NCBI GenBank assembly: GCA_006538405.1
Contig: BJKQ01000003.1
Span: 2,914,001-2,978,000, forward strand
Length of the DNA: 64,000 nt
Source of the DNA: Hansfordia pulvinata
Lineage: Eukaryota; Ascomycota; Sordariomycetes; Xylariales
Direction: 5' to 3'
This document shows positions 23,817 to 35,443 of this stretch, piece by piece. The position numbers and the translations under genes were made by a program. How positions within the stretch are numbered: the stretch's first letter is position 1; the number at the start of each line of letters is the position of its first letter. A model generated the notes under the pieces. The model had not been told where the DNA came from and ran no database searches. It saw nothing but the letters and a program-made list of their open reading frames with translations.

Positions 23817-26800
23817 AACCAGCACAAACATGCACACAAAATGCAACGTTTCACGGCGGTGGTCGCCTCGCCGGCCGTTTTCTAAAGGGGAAAAGAGGGG
23901 CGCGGCGATGAGGAAGGGGTGAAAAAAAAAAAATAAGTCGCTGGCGACGCGCATCTAGACTGGCGAGTACTGAGAGGGAGGGGGGGAGACGAGGGTGTAA
24001 TGACCAGCCAAAAGGGGGTGAAGGCATGATGAGCCACGATATGCGCGCGCGGGCGGTTTTCTGCGTTTCTCATTTTCTCATTTTCTTCTTTGACTTCTCA
24101 TTTTCTCTACTTCCGCATTTCTCTGCTTCTCTTCTTGCACTTTCTCCCCAAGTCCAACCGTGTTCTGATCCGATTACGAGAAACCACTACTTGAGCGCGG
24201 CGCCGACGGAGACGCAAGGCCGAGGACATAGCGCGGCGCATCTTGCAACGGGAACACAAATATGCCCTCGCCAGAGCACCTCGGGCGGGCCACACGGCCG
24301 ACTTGTTCCCGAGATATCCTCAAGTGCTTCGCTGCTTATCTACTCATCTATCTACCTACCTACGAGTACCTAACCTACCTAGCCGCAGACGGCATGCACA
24401 TAATACACTGGCACACTACTCCGATCGCGATTCTTCTCAGGGTGAAGTGAAGCTGCTGTGAATGCTGTGAGAGTGGTGTCAGCACTTGGGCATGTGTTCC
24501 GCACTCTCCCTCTCGGACCTTAGAACGGCCTCCCGCCCCCCTTGCCTTGGGGAGTTATTATGCGGGCTGCCACGGACGACCCTACGAGCCTCAAAGCTAC
24601 GCGCGGGTGCCTGTGCGAGTACGGAGCCGTCGACATGCCATCGACAGTCGTGATCAGACTTGAGATGGAATGCGCTCTAATTCAAGAAAGAGGGGCTTGA
24701 TTCCCAGCGGGCTGGGCCCGGGTTCTTGTCTGCCCAGGCCGCCCAACTTTATGTGTACGACATGCTACCTTGCACTGGAACGAACCTGCCATCAACACTA
24801 TTGTCCGGTCTTCGTGTGCGGTAGGTTGGCCGTGGCAGTAGTTGCCCATCACGAAAGCATATAAGCGATGGGTGGTTGGTGGCGGCGGGCCCCGGTTGCT
24901 GTTCGAGAACCTTCAACCCTCTTCTCGCCTCCGTCACCCTCAATCGGTGGCTCCCTCACAGATTGACGGGTCCGGCATACGGGCATGGAGCAAACATACC
25001 GAGGTGAACAACATGGGATTGATGACATAACCACCTCACCACATGTTAGGTAGCTCTCATAACCCCAAGCGATCACGTGAAATGCAATCGTCTCGCAGCC
25101 GCCCTCTGCCGCGGCAGGTACTCGTTGGCCAGTGCAACGGGCGACTCCTTCCATCCATCCACGTTTGAGTGCGAAGGGTTTTGTGAGGGGAGGGAGAGGT
25201 CACCCGATCAGGTACGGGATGGAACCAACTACATGTACGGTTAGGTAGCACGGGTAGGTATAGGTATGTGCTCCCATTTTACTGGTACGTGCACCTAGGA
25301 CAGGAGGGCCCGAAGTGCTTGTACCTTGGAGGGGACATTCCCGTCGTGACTGCCGTGTCGCAAATAGGCAATATCCGCATTGGGGATCGGGGCGAAACCA
25401 GACGGGGCAGCCAGTGCCTTCCATGTCTCCTTTCTCTTTTCTTCTTCCTTTCTTTCATTCGTCCCTGTCCTCCGACCTTCTTAGCCTCGAGGCAAGTCGC
25501 GAATGCGCGCCCATCGCCAGCGTGCACTAGTATCTGGCAGTCCCCGCACCGGCCGGCCCCAAGCAGCGCGCGGGACTCATCAGTAGATCATGTACCTGCA
25601 TTATCAAGGTGGGAGGGCTCGCCCTCGCTGTTCACTGTCGTCAGACGCGCGCGCGACCCTGCCATCAATGCACGTGGAACTTCCTCCTTAGATACCTGGT
25701 AGTTTGCACTTGCCCTCATTTTGACTCTGGCCCTGCGTCATGACATCAGGAAACCATTAGGCGGCACCGGCCTGCAGGCTCTCTACCTATGGAGGCAGGA
25801 AGCCTGTCCCGGTCGCGCCTACCCGGGTGAAGTTGAGTGAGAGGCTGTTGTCGCCAGCCACTTGACGTGTCTCGTGGAAAGAAGACCAGCTCGGCTCGCG
25901 CGAAGACGCGGGAATGGGAGGGCTATCGTATCCAAGCCGCACACTTCGGGGTTCAAAGAGGTTGGTTGGCTCGCGCCTTTGCGAAGCCGCGAGCTGGGCG
26001 CGAGCGCTGCTCACGACTGACAAATGCTGAGGCAGACAGCGGCGCTCCCGCGGCGGCTGCAGGAGCTGATGATATCTCGGGCCCGAGAGGGCAGAGAGAG
26101 AAGACGGCCGGAGAGATCAGATACGAGTAGCAGCGGCGGTGGAGGTGGAGGTGGAGGTGGCGGACCTCTGGCGGTGGCGGCAGCGTCCAAGTACATCGAG
26201 TACGAGTAAGATCCATGCGGGAGAGGCGGGTACAACACGGGTAACCTAATTTAAGTACCGGTACTACCTAAGGTTAGGTACCTAAGCCTCATGGCCGGGG
26301 ATTTGTGTCAAGCAACGCGGGCTGGCGTGCAGTCCAGTCCAGTGCGGGCGGGCGGCCAGGAAATAAAGAAGAGAACCTTATGTCTTACACGTAGCACGGC
26401 GGAGGCCCACCTCAAACGGCCTGGCTGATCATCTTCTTCGGACCTCCGAAAGCAGGAAGCGCCCCCAAAGCCCAGCCGCACCTGCCACGCGTGAAGACGC
26501 GCCAGGAGACCTACTGCTCCCTGAACCTGACGAGCGATGAGCGTCCTTGTGGCGGGCGGTTCTTCAGCGCTGGGCTGGGCTGGGTGTAAGGCACCTAGGG
26601 TACCTAGAGTACCTACATGGAAGGTGATAATGAGCCTCCAGCATGTCTGTATCGATCGCACTCGGGCATTGGGCAGAAGCAGGCGGCTCCGGCCTGTGGC
26701 TTGGTGTCTGCTACCATCGCCCGTGGCCTGAGCCCGGTAGGCCTGTCCCTGCATCATGGCCATGGCAGTCGCTGTTCACCGCCAGACGCTCCCTGAGGGC

Positions 26801-27450
26801 TTCGCCGCGGGGCGGCACCGGGTCCAGAGCTGCTGCCCGCTCCCATCCATCCATGCAGGATGAGCGGGTTGGCGATAGGAACTCCCAGTATATGGGTATA
26901 GGTACCTTGGTAGGTACTAATGTACATGCGAGTCCAGTACGCGTAGTAGGCACCTGGTCAGGCATTCACGGCTGAAGCCATATGTGGGTGAGGGGCGGCC
27001 GGAGTGCCCGTGAGGACGTCCGACTGTGCCTGGCTGTGCTTGCCTCAGCACCACGCCCTGATGCCCATACACACTGCTCTTGCGAGAGGCCTTGTGACGG
27101 GACGGAAACCGCCACTTGCAGGCGGGGATCCTGTGGTTGGTTCATGCCGTTGCCCCCGTCTGTTCAGTAACTCAGGGCTCAGGCCGGGCGGCACTTCCCT
27201 GCTCCTCTGTTGTCCTGGAGCGTGTATGCCGTCCCCGAGATCCAGTTCTCTCGTCCAACATCATTGACTGTGTATAAGAAGCTCTTGGTGTTGTGTTACT
27301 CCTCTCTCTCTCACTCTGTCTCTCTCGCTCCCATCCCAAGGCCGCGTTTCTACTTACATGTCTTCAAGCCCCACCATCGAATCACTGTTTGCTCTCTTCA
27401 CAAGACTATACACATCCATCCTGTCCAGATTCCTGCCTCGTAGAGCCGCC
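23817..27450. other. Intergenic spacer between CMR1-like gene and reductase
   Basis: About 3.6 kb, no credible coding sequence. It holds poly-A near 23922, TACCTACC/TACGAGTA motifs near 24350, a short GGT-type triplet array near 26130-26160, and dense TAGGTACC motif clusters at 26241-26287 and 26590-26620. The last 200 bp contain the presumed reductase promoter. Confidence 0.7.
27273..27278 (+). promoter_or_regulatory. Possible TATA element of the reductase gene
   Basis: TATAAG lies 85 bp before the upstream in-frame ATG (27358) and 178 bp before the preferred ATG (27451). It is followed by a CT-rich tract (27299-27333), a common fungal core-promoter arrangement. Transcription start is inferred, not seen. 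Confidence 0.35.
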
Positions 27451-28547
27451 ATGTCTCCCTCCGCAGCCGCCGCCACGTCGTCTCCAAGCCACCTCGAGGA
27501 GGTCCCGCGCGACCCGGCCCGCCCCTTTGCTGGCAAGGTCGCCCTTATCACGGGCGCCGGCCGCGGCATCGGCGCCGGCATCGCCCTGGAGCTCGCCAAG
27601 CGCGGCTGCAATGTGGTGGTCAACTACGGCCGCAGCTCCAAGCACGCCGAGGCCGTCGTCTCCCAGATCCACCAGCTCGGCTGCAAGGCCACGGCCATCC
27701 AGGCCGACATCTCAAACCCCGCCGAGGTCAGGGCCCTCTTCGACCAGGCCAAGCAGCACTTCGGCCGCATCGACTACGTCATGTCCAACTCGGGCATGGA
27801 GGTCTGGTGCGAGGAGACGGAGGTGACGGAGGACCTGTTCGACACCGTCTTCAACCTCAACACCCGCGGCCAGTTCTTTGTGGCGCAGCAGGGCCTCAAG
27901 CACTGCCAGGACGGCGGCCGCATCATCCTCACCTCCTCCATTGCCGCGCAGATGGCCGGGATTCCTAACCAGTGAGCCCCCCGCCCGTCAATGTGTCATG
28001 TTCTCCTCTTCCTCGTCCTCCCCGGGTTGCTTCGAATCGGGCGCCTGGAATGGCCCTTGTTCCAGGCACGATGTGGCTTGTGGCAGCTTGTAGACACGGT
28101 CTCAGGAGCCCTGGGGCACCTTCAGCTCGCAGCCCCTGTTCTCGAACTGACATGGAATGTGCCAGTGCTCTGTATGCCGGGTCCAAGGCGGCCGTCGAGG
28201 GCTTCGTCCGCGCCTTCGCCGTCGACTGCGGCCGCAAGCGCATCACCTGCAACGCCATCGCCCCCGGCGGCATCCAGACGGACATGTTCGACGAGAACAG
28301 CTGGCACTACGTCCCCGGCGGGTACAAGGGCATGCCCCTCGACACCATCAAGGACGGCCTCAAAAAGATGTGTCCCCTGGGCCGGGTGGGCACGCCTGCC
28401 GACATTGGCAAGGTCGTCTGCATACTCATGAGCGAGGAGGGCGAATGGATCAACGGTAGGTGCACCCACTCCAGCCTTGGACCACTGGCGGCAATCACTA
28501 ATCCTCGTCCAGGCCAAGTCATTCGTGCTTCTGGAGGTGGCGTTTAA
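27451..28547 (+). CDS. 4HNR: 1,3,6,8-tetrahydroxynaphthalene reductase (SDR family)
   Basis: NADPH-dependent short-chain dehydrogenase predicted to reduce tetrahydroxynaphthalene to scytalone in DHN-melanin synthesis. Exons: 27451-27971, 28166-28455, 28513-28547. Intron 1 is 194 bp (GTGAGC...CAG), intron 2 is 57 bp (GTAGGT...CAG). The 281-residue product has the TGAGRGIG cofactor loop (34-41), SNSG (112-115) and the catalytic Ser163, Tyr177, Lys181 in YAGSK. The segment VMSNSGMEVWCEE and the end DENSWHYVPGGYKGMP match the tetrahydroxy-type enzyme (Magnaporthe 4HNR) rather than the trihydroxynaphthalene reductase THR1/BUF1, where the corresponding segment reads VCSNSGVVSFG. The start at 27451 has a strong context (GCCGCCATG) and gives the usual length (Magnaporthe enzyme about 273). 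An in-frame ATG at 27358 would add 31 residues rich in Leu, Ser and Arg. No frame break in this gene. Confidence 0.93.
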
Positions 28548-29912
28548 ATTGGGACTGTGCTTCCCCTGGTGTCGATCCTCGAACTGCTGCCATGAAGCAG
28601 CGGCTCAACAATGACGAGTCTTCCACTCGAAGAATATGGCTATGCCCCCCTTTTTCTTGGTAGGTCGGTGGGGGCTTGACAGGCAGTCTTATGCCCTGGT
28701 CCGATGGTGGCATGGATGGTCAGATGGACCTCGTTGAGGTATGTAGTGATATCAGGGGGCAGTGAAACAAAGGATAGACTGCTAGACGAGACAGACGAAT
28801 TCAATACGACATGATGAACAAATCGGAAAGCCCCGCGGATGAGTGAAAAATGCAGGTCTGGTGCCTGAGTCAAGACCGCCTGTTGGGACGTGAACCATGG
28901 CCTGGGTCGAGGCCACGACGAGACATCCTTGGTGAGGTCGATGGAGGTTAGAGGTGAAGATCCAAGCAGGCTGTCGAACGGCTATATCGGCTCACTGGGA
29001 CAGAGGTGTGTCACCTGCGCACCCCTTGGCAAGTGAAGTAGGCTCGATTCGACCATCTGGGGTGAGACGCAGGAACAAGGCTGGCATAGCGAGACTGGTG
29101 AGTGATTTTGGCTCTTGACTTGACACTCAGAAGGGATCTCTGTGCATTAGTGATCATAACCTGGAAATCTGGCCAGCACCGGTAGTCCTTGAACAAGAAC
29201 GGTATCGATCAGGAGGAGCACCGCTAGCCTTGGATGATGCTCGCTTCGATGGCCACCAGCCTCGAACGCGCTCGAATCGATCCCATCAGCACCACTTACT
29301 ACATAGCTTGGCCTACTTACTGGCTTGCGGCCATCGACAAGATCGCGGGTCTGGTCACGGCCACCACCGGGGATTTCGGCGAGATGAGCATCTACGCCCC
29401 ATGAAGCGGTTCTGTGGTCAATAATCGCGATTTGCGACAACACGTTTCTGTTTCGCAACAGAGCCACCTCAGATGCGTCAAAACATCAAAGGCATGCTGC
29501 GATATTGGCTATTCTGAGATGAGATGGACCCTTTGAGGACACTTGCCTTAGGGTAAAGTCCCGGTCGTTGCTCTTGGCCGGCAATGGCGGCTTTCCATGG
29601 GGTCGACGAGGTTTGTTATCCGTCACGACTCACGGAATGGACAGCCTCTCGGCACAACGTGTAGGGGCAAGCATCGTTGCTGGGCAGAGCGAGTTTGGTC
29701 GTTGGCTACAAGCATCCGGGAGCAAACGGGCAACGTGGTCAAGCCGCTCGGCGGCCCAGGCTTGTGCCATGAGAGTTCTTAGACAGAGATGATTGGGGGC
29801 GGGAAGCCTGAACAAGCGTGCTCGGTACGAATGGATTTCTCACTAAAACTTCTTCTCTATTCTCTTTGCCCGGATACCTAGGACGTCCCGCTCGCTAAAT
29901 CGCTCCCCCCTT

Positions 29913-29936
29913 CCCCCCCCCCCCCCCCCCCCCCCC
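29913..29936. repeat. Poly-C run of 24
   Basis: Twenty-four consecutive C, preceded by a shorter C run and followed by TTTTT. Confidence 0.95.
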
Positions 29937-30962
29937 TTTTTCAAGGTGGATGTGGAGGGCGCGTTTGTTTCCTGCACCTCACGAGTCTCATCTAACGCAA
30001 CTAATTTTGACACCTATCTTTCTATCTCGAGCGAGAAAGAAGCAGTAGTCACCAGATCGTCTACCAGTAACAGAGCCTTGCCGGGTTTGGCGGCTCGTAT
30101 GTCTCCGATGTTGGGGGGCAAAAAGGCGCGGGACATTGATGACATGTATGTAGTGCCCGTGCGAATCTGCCCCCCTCCCCCCTTCTTTCCTTCCCTAGCG
30201 CAGATCGTGTAAAACAGCCTGTCTTATTGTGTGAGGGGACTACTGGGAGAAGCTATTGACAAACCTCTTAAATCGACCAATTGGACTGAGCACAGCACAG
30301 CACAGCACAGCCCTGGGCCAGAAGCAAGAGGAGGGGGGTTGCGAAGGACCCTTAGCTCCGCGCAGGTGCTCTTCAGTCAATTTCTTTTTTCTTTTATTAA
30401 CCTCGTGTGATTAGGAGCAGTGACGTTGAAACGCGAATACGAATGGGAGTGAATGTCTCGATGAGGTGGGAAGGTCTCTGTATGGGCGCCTAGGAACCAG
30501 AGCCCAGTATCCTACGCGGAGACTTTTACGGTGGTGGAAGCTTTATTCCTCGACGGTGTGGCTCTTGTTCTTCTTTCTCCCCTTCACCTCTTTCCTTCGG
30601 ATCTCGGCCTGAACCCTGCAAGGGTTTCTGTAACCAGCCACAAGGCTGCCACATCTAGCCCTTCCCGCGTGTGGGTGGGGGGAGTGGCTTGGGTAAAGGA
30701 TGAAGGGGGCGCCTGGGGTCCGGGGCCCAGGTCCGCCTCCCTCAGAGTACGAGTTAGTTAGTACTACTCTTCCAGGCACGAGGGCGCGAGCTCATCAGCC
30801 ACCGAGCTTTGGGGACGGGCTGTGGAGCGGAGAAGAAAGACCCCGTCCGTGCCACGGCCGGGCTTCAAAGTGTTACATTACCTTACCTTACCTACCTTCC
30901 TGCGTTACGAGCTGTTGCAGATGTAACGGTTACGTAGATCTTGATTTGAGAAGACGAGGATT

Positions 30963-30985
30963 GGGGGGGGGGGGGGGGGCGGGGG
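30963..30985. repeat. Poly-G run (17 G, C, 5 G)
   Basis: Seventeen consecutive G, then one C and five more G. Confidence 0.95.
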
Positions 30986-31680
30986 AGGAAGAGGGGGGAA
31001 GCAATAGCTTATTCTACCCGCCCGCTGCTACGAGCAAGTCGGCCTTATTACAAGAGACACGGCAAGAAACATATTCGCTAGGGCACACACCAAGGCAAAG
31101 TAAAGTGGCGTGGGTTCGTGCCAGAGACACGGGCGGGAGGGCGCCACGTACTTTTTTCGTGGCGGCCTTCGAAAACCCAGGTCTCAGAGAACATCAGAAA
31201 CATCAGCTGATTGATGTTCAGGCGGAACTCGCCCTCCGGCATACCGTGTCTGTCCATCATAGAGAGAGAGAGAGAGGGATTGTGTATGTGTCAGAGACAC
31301 AGAGGGGAAGAGGAGGACAGCCCAGATGCCACGCCGTCTCTGATCGACATGTGCTCAACGTCGACGTGGGTTTGAGGCATGTGTGAGTTTTTGGCACGCA
31401 TGTGTGTGTTGGATTGCGCGTGGCAGGGGAGGAGTTTGACAACTGGTCCCCCCCCCCCCTCCTCTTTCATGCCCTATGGCTGCAAAGTGAGCACATTGTA
31501 CATGCAGATGGATCGAGTCGTAACACTGGCGCCTCCCCAGAGAAAAAAAGTGAGCGAATGGGAGGACTGGTGACACGACATGTGTTTTTGTCGTCGCGGA
31601 TCAAGGCGAGACAGCCGTGACCGCCTCTTTCTTCCTCTCCTTCCTGCCGATTCTGCACGTGACGTGGTGACCGGCACCGG

Positions 31681-31719
31681 CAGCAGCAGCAACCGCAGCA
31701 GCAGCAGCAGCAGCAGCAG
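31681..31719. repeat. (CAG)n array, interrupted
   Basis: CAG triplets with an AACCG interruption; open in several frames but without coding context. Confidence 0.93.
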
Positions 31720-33270
31720 AGGGCCCACAAGCTCGAGGTTGATCCCACTATCAAAAGCATCACAGAGAAGCGAAAGAGGAAAGAGAAGGAGTTGCGAAGA
31801 GGACTGCGTACGTGGCATCGAACCATCGCCAGTTTCACCGGCGGCTCGCGCCAATAGACCCAAACGCGATGTTCATTAGTCAAAGCCAACCACTCTTAAC
31901 TCGGGGGGGGGGGGGCTGAGTTGCAGACTAGATAGGCATGCAGACAAGCAGGCAGGCGGTAAAGGAAGGCAGGGTAGAGGCCGAAGCAGCTGCTGTTTGT
32001 TTGAGGCAAGCTGGCGAGGATCATTTACAGCGACCAGGTACATGGACCTGATCCTCCTCTGGGCCGTCTCGTCTCTGGTTTCTCTGTCTGTGTTTCTGTT
32101 TCTGCTTCAGTTCTCACTTTGGGTTCTTGATATGCAGGTGGCAAATAGGTGCGAGATGAGATCAGCCCCCTCCCCCCATATCTCTTCTCCTTCCCGTCCC
32201 CGTCCCCGTTCGTTGGTCCTGCGAAGCCGCAGCGAGGCAACGCGGGGGGAGACCGTGTAGAGACGCTCACCTGCATCCGCGCATGTTCGTACAACGAGAC
32301 AGCAGGGTCCGATGCGGCAAGACAGGGAGGAATCGGAAAAGGACCCAGCGCGGGTAAAGAGAAAGAGGGAGAGAGAGAGAGAGAGAGAGTCCGTAGAACG
32401 GCAGGCGGAGAGGCCGGCAGCCCTCATTGGACGGGCCCATGTCGGCGTGACCTCCGTACCGCCCGTGCCGTGCCGTCTTCGCTACAGAGACAAACCGGCA
32501 GAGGAGGGTCAGATAAAAAATATCCCGGTCAGACCCGCCTTTCGGTGGTTTTCTTTTTTTTGCTCCTGGGTTTCCAGATTCAGCGGCACGGCAGCGGCGT
32601 CTCTACGCAGTTACTCGTACCAGGCCAGTTGCACAGACATAAGCCACTAATGGAGACAGAGGGAGAGGAAAGGAGAGAGAGAGAGAGAGAGAGAGACCAC
32701 AAGCGCGTCTACGATGATCCCCAGCTGGCGACTCCGTTCCCCCTTTGTCTGATTTACATTCGGCGGTGGAGAGGCGGCCTCTCTCCCCTTCACCTTCAAA
32801 CCGCCAGATCACCGGCTTTGCTTCTTCCAACGCGCACGAGCTTGGGGAAGGTATCCCGGCTTTTGTCCCTGTGGCATTTGGACATGCGATTCCGAGTGGC
32901 GCGCGCGGGGCGGGGCGGGCGGTCACGCTCGAGACAAGTTCGGATTGTGCGGTTGGCAGGGCACAGAAAGGCATCTCGATGACACACCACAGATCGCACA
33001 CACGCACGCACACACAAATCTCGTACCTAACACAAACACACACACACACACACGCCAGCCGCGCGGTACATCAAACGGGCGCCCCGTCACGTGAGCAGAG
33101 AAGACTCTCGCTCCCGTTGGTGGCTCCAGCGTCCTCTCTGACATGTGCGGCCCAGGCCGCGAGCGCCCGGCTCGCAGCCGCCCCCGAGAGCAGGGGGGAT
33201 GAAAACCGGGCTACTGGGTTATCAAGCTATCTGAGGGTGGAAACAAAACGAAACATGATGGGAATATTGT

Positions 33271-33271
33271 G

Positions 33272-33301
<30 letters not shown>
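33271..33301. repeat. (AAG)10 microsatellite
   Basis: Perfect AAG/GAA triplet run of about 31 bp. Confidence 0.94.
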
Positions 33302-33302
<1 letters not shown>

Positions 33303-33881
33303 CTGCGTGTGGCTCTGACGGATCGAATCGGAAGCGCGATAGCCCCCCCTCCCCGCCCCGGCGGAAGACACAGTCGCCAATGTTCCCGTACCGCCACTCT
33401 ACGATGTCCTCGAGTCCCCAGTCCGCACAGCGTGTCAAAAAAGTGTGTTCCATTGTTACGAGTACGCGCATGGGTGGAATAAGAACCCGCGCCCGCAGCC
33501 GGCCAGCAGGGCATCCGTTTGGGGGGGGGGGGGGGGGCCCTTCATAGCAACCGGATTTCCGGGTTCCCGGGTCTTCTCATAATGGAAAGAGGGCGGGGAA
33601 AGCTCAAGTTAAAAAAGCCAAGAAATCAGGCCTGGGAGACTTTCTCCCCCAGTAGATCCATCGACCGACTTGGGGAGGGCGGGCCAGTATGAGCAGCCGC
33701 GCTGGAAAAGGGGGTGGGTTCTAGGTCTGACGGGCATTTGTCAGACCACTCGCCCGCTGCACCATGCTTGAAAAGGCTGATAGAGAGAGAAGGAAGATCC
33801 AATGTCCCGGAGCTTCTCGTTCAGCCCGGGTGAACTCGTAGTCGGCGGCTGATCACCTTTGTGACACCTTGGTCAGCGGGA

Positions 33882-33901
33882 GGGGGGGGGGGGGGGGGGG
33901 G
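33882..33901. repeat. Poly-G run of 20
   Basis: Twenty consecutive G. A second run of 17 G lies at 33521-33537. Confidence 0.95.
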
Positions 33902-35443
33902 CTCACTTGACTGTCTGCGAGTAACGCGCACACGATGCCGGGGCCTGCACTCGGAGCAAGCCTGCCCAAGGCGCGGAGGGTAAGAAAAGTTAGTCTTCCC
34001 AAGCTACCGGAAAGGAAAGGAACCGTCTCACCTGCTCCCTGGCTCGAGAGATCCGGAGGACCCCTGCGTACGAGCTATGTTGCGCGTCATTGCGCCGCGG
34101 CTGCTCCGATGTGCTGCGTTGTGATGGAGGGACACTTTTGCAAGGGGCAACCTTGCTCTTGTGTACGAGCACGCAAAAGCATGCCATCAGAGTTCGCCCT
34201 CTCGTATCCCAACCCTCCGGATCCTTGACAGGCAGACAGACATACATACATACAGGCAGGTAAGGTAGGCACGAGACGGGCCGTCGCCCAGACAAGAAAC
34301 GGACAGACAGAAGGACACACGAGCACGCGTCGAGGGGCCTCCCGTAGCCAAGGCATCACACGCCCAATCTGCCTACCTTCCCCATCGTGCCGTTGTCGCG
34401 ATCGGACAGCAAGCTCGAGATTCTCCCGAGGCTGGGAGCTTGCCCGCTGCCGCAGTGGGCCAGACAGGCAGGGTCCAATCTCAGCAGCCGCAGCAGCAGC
34501 ATCAGCAGGAGCAGAAAGCGAACGAGGAAACAGCTTCTCTTTGCCGGCTTTGGGAATGGGGATCGCCCCCAGCGTCCATCTTTTGTCTCACCCGACCAAA
34601 GTCCCAGAGCACGACCACGTCGCTCAGGAACAACCCCGGACGAAACACTCTGTGGCTGAGCTGCTACGAGCACGTCCCTGGGGCCTGCTTTGGGACTGGC
34701 AAGCGATCGTCCCCAGCGAAGCTTTGGCCTGCCCGGCTGGGCACACGAAATCCCCCCATGGCATGCCATCTCAGGCTGAAGGCGTTTGTGACATGGCCAC
34801 TTCCCATGCTGCCCATGGCGCGCATCATCTTCCACTGAGCGTCTTAGGCTCTCTGTAATGTGTAAACACACGTGGCTCAAGAGAACAAAACGCCACGACA
34901 ACCAAGAGGTACACAAGATCCACCGATGCGTTGCTCGCCCGCCCGTACATATGTGTGACTGGGCACAGTGCCTGTCGGCAATGAGCGGTGAAGAAGTCAG
35001 CACGGGGTGGCCAGTCTCCAAGGTGTCCGAATGGAGAAGGACGAGGGCGCGGTTCCCGGGATTGGAGTCAAGACAGAGTTTCAAATACGACGTTCCCATT
35101 ATGCATGTATCGATTCTCAGGTTTTCCAGGTACGGACCACCTGCTGCGCAAGTGTCCAAGAAGAGTGCTCTATTGTCAATCCCGCCACTATTTTGTTCTC
35201 CGGTTTCCCACCTCATCGCCCAGACTGAGTCGTTTTCCTGTCTGGGACAAAATACCTCTCTCTACCTTGGGAAGTCTATTCGACGCCAGGAGCATTATAT
35301 ACACACAAAAGGCCGCCTGAGTACCCTTATGTCACGAAAAGTAGATACCACCATGCTGTGTCTGCCTCTATTCCACATAGCGTAGCGCGGTAGGCGGCCC
35401 GTGCTTCGCTCTGGACCCCTGAGGTGAGTTACCGAGCTAAAGC

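Larger units (their letters stand above)
28548..35443. other. Intergenic spacer between reductase and AflR-like regulator
   Basis: About 6.9 kb lying between the 3' ends of the two convergent genes. No credible coding sequence on either strand. It contains long C or G homopolymers (29913-29936, 30963-30979, 33521-33537, 33882-33901), a CAG array (31681-31719), an AAG array (33271-33301), GA tracts near 31261, 32368 and 32680, and two TACTCGTA-type octamers. Confidence 0.7.

Noticed and set aside
34356..35216. A 286-codon minus-strand frame between the reductase and the AflR-like gene
   Set aside because: No conserved motif, no homologous feel, Cys/Arg/Ser composition typical of noncoding sequence.
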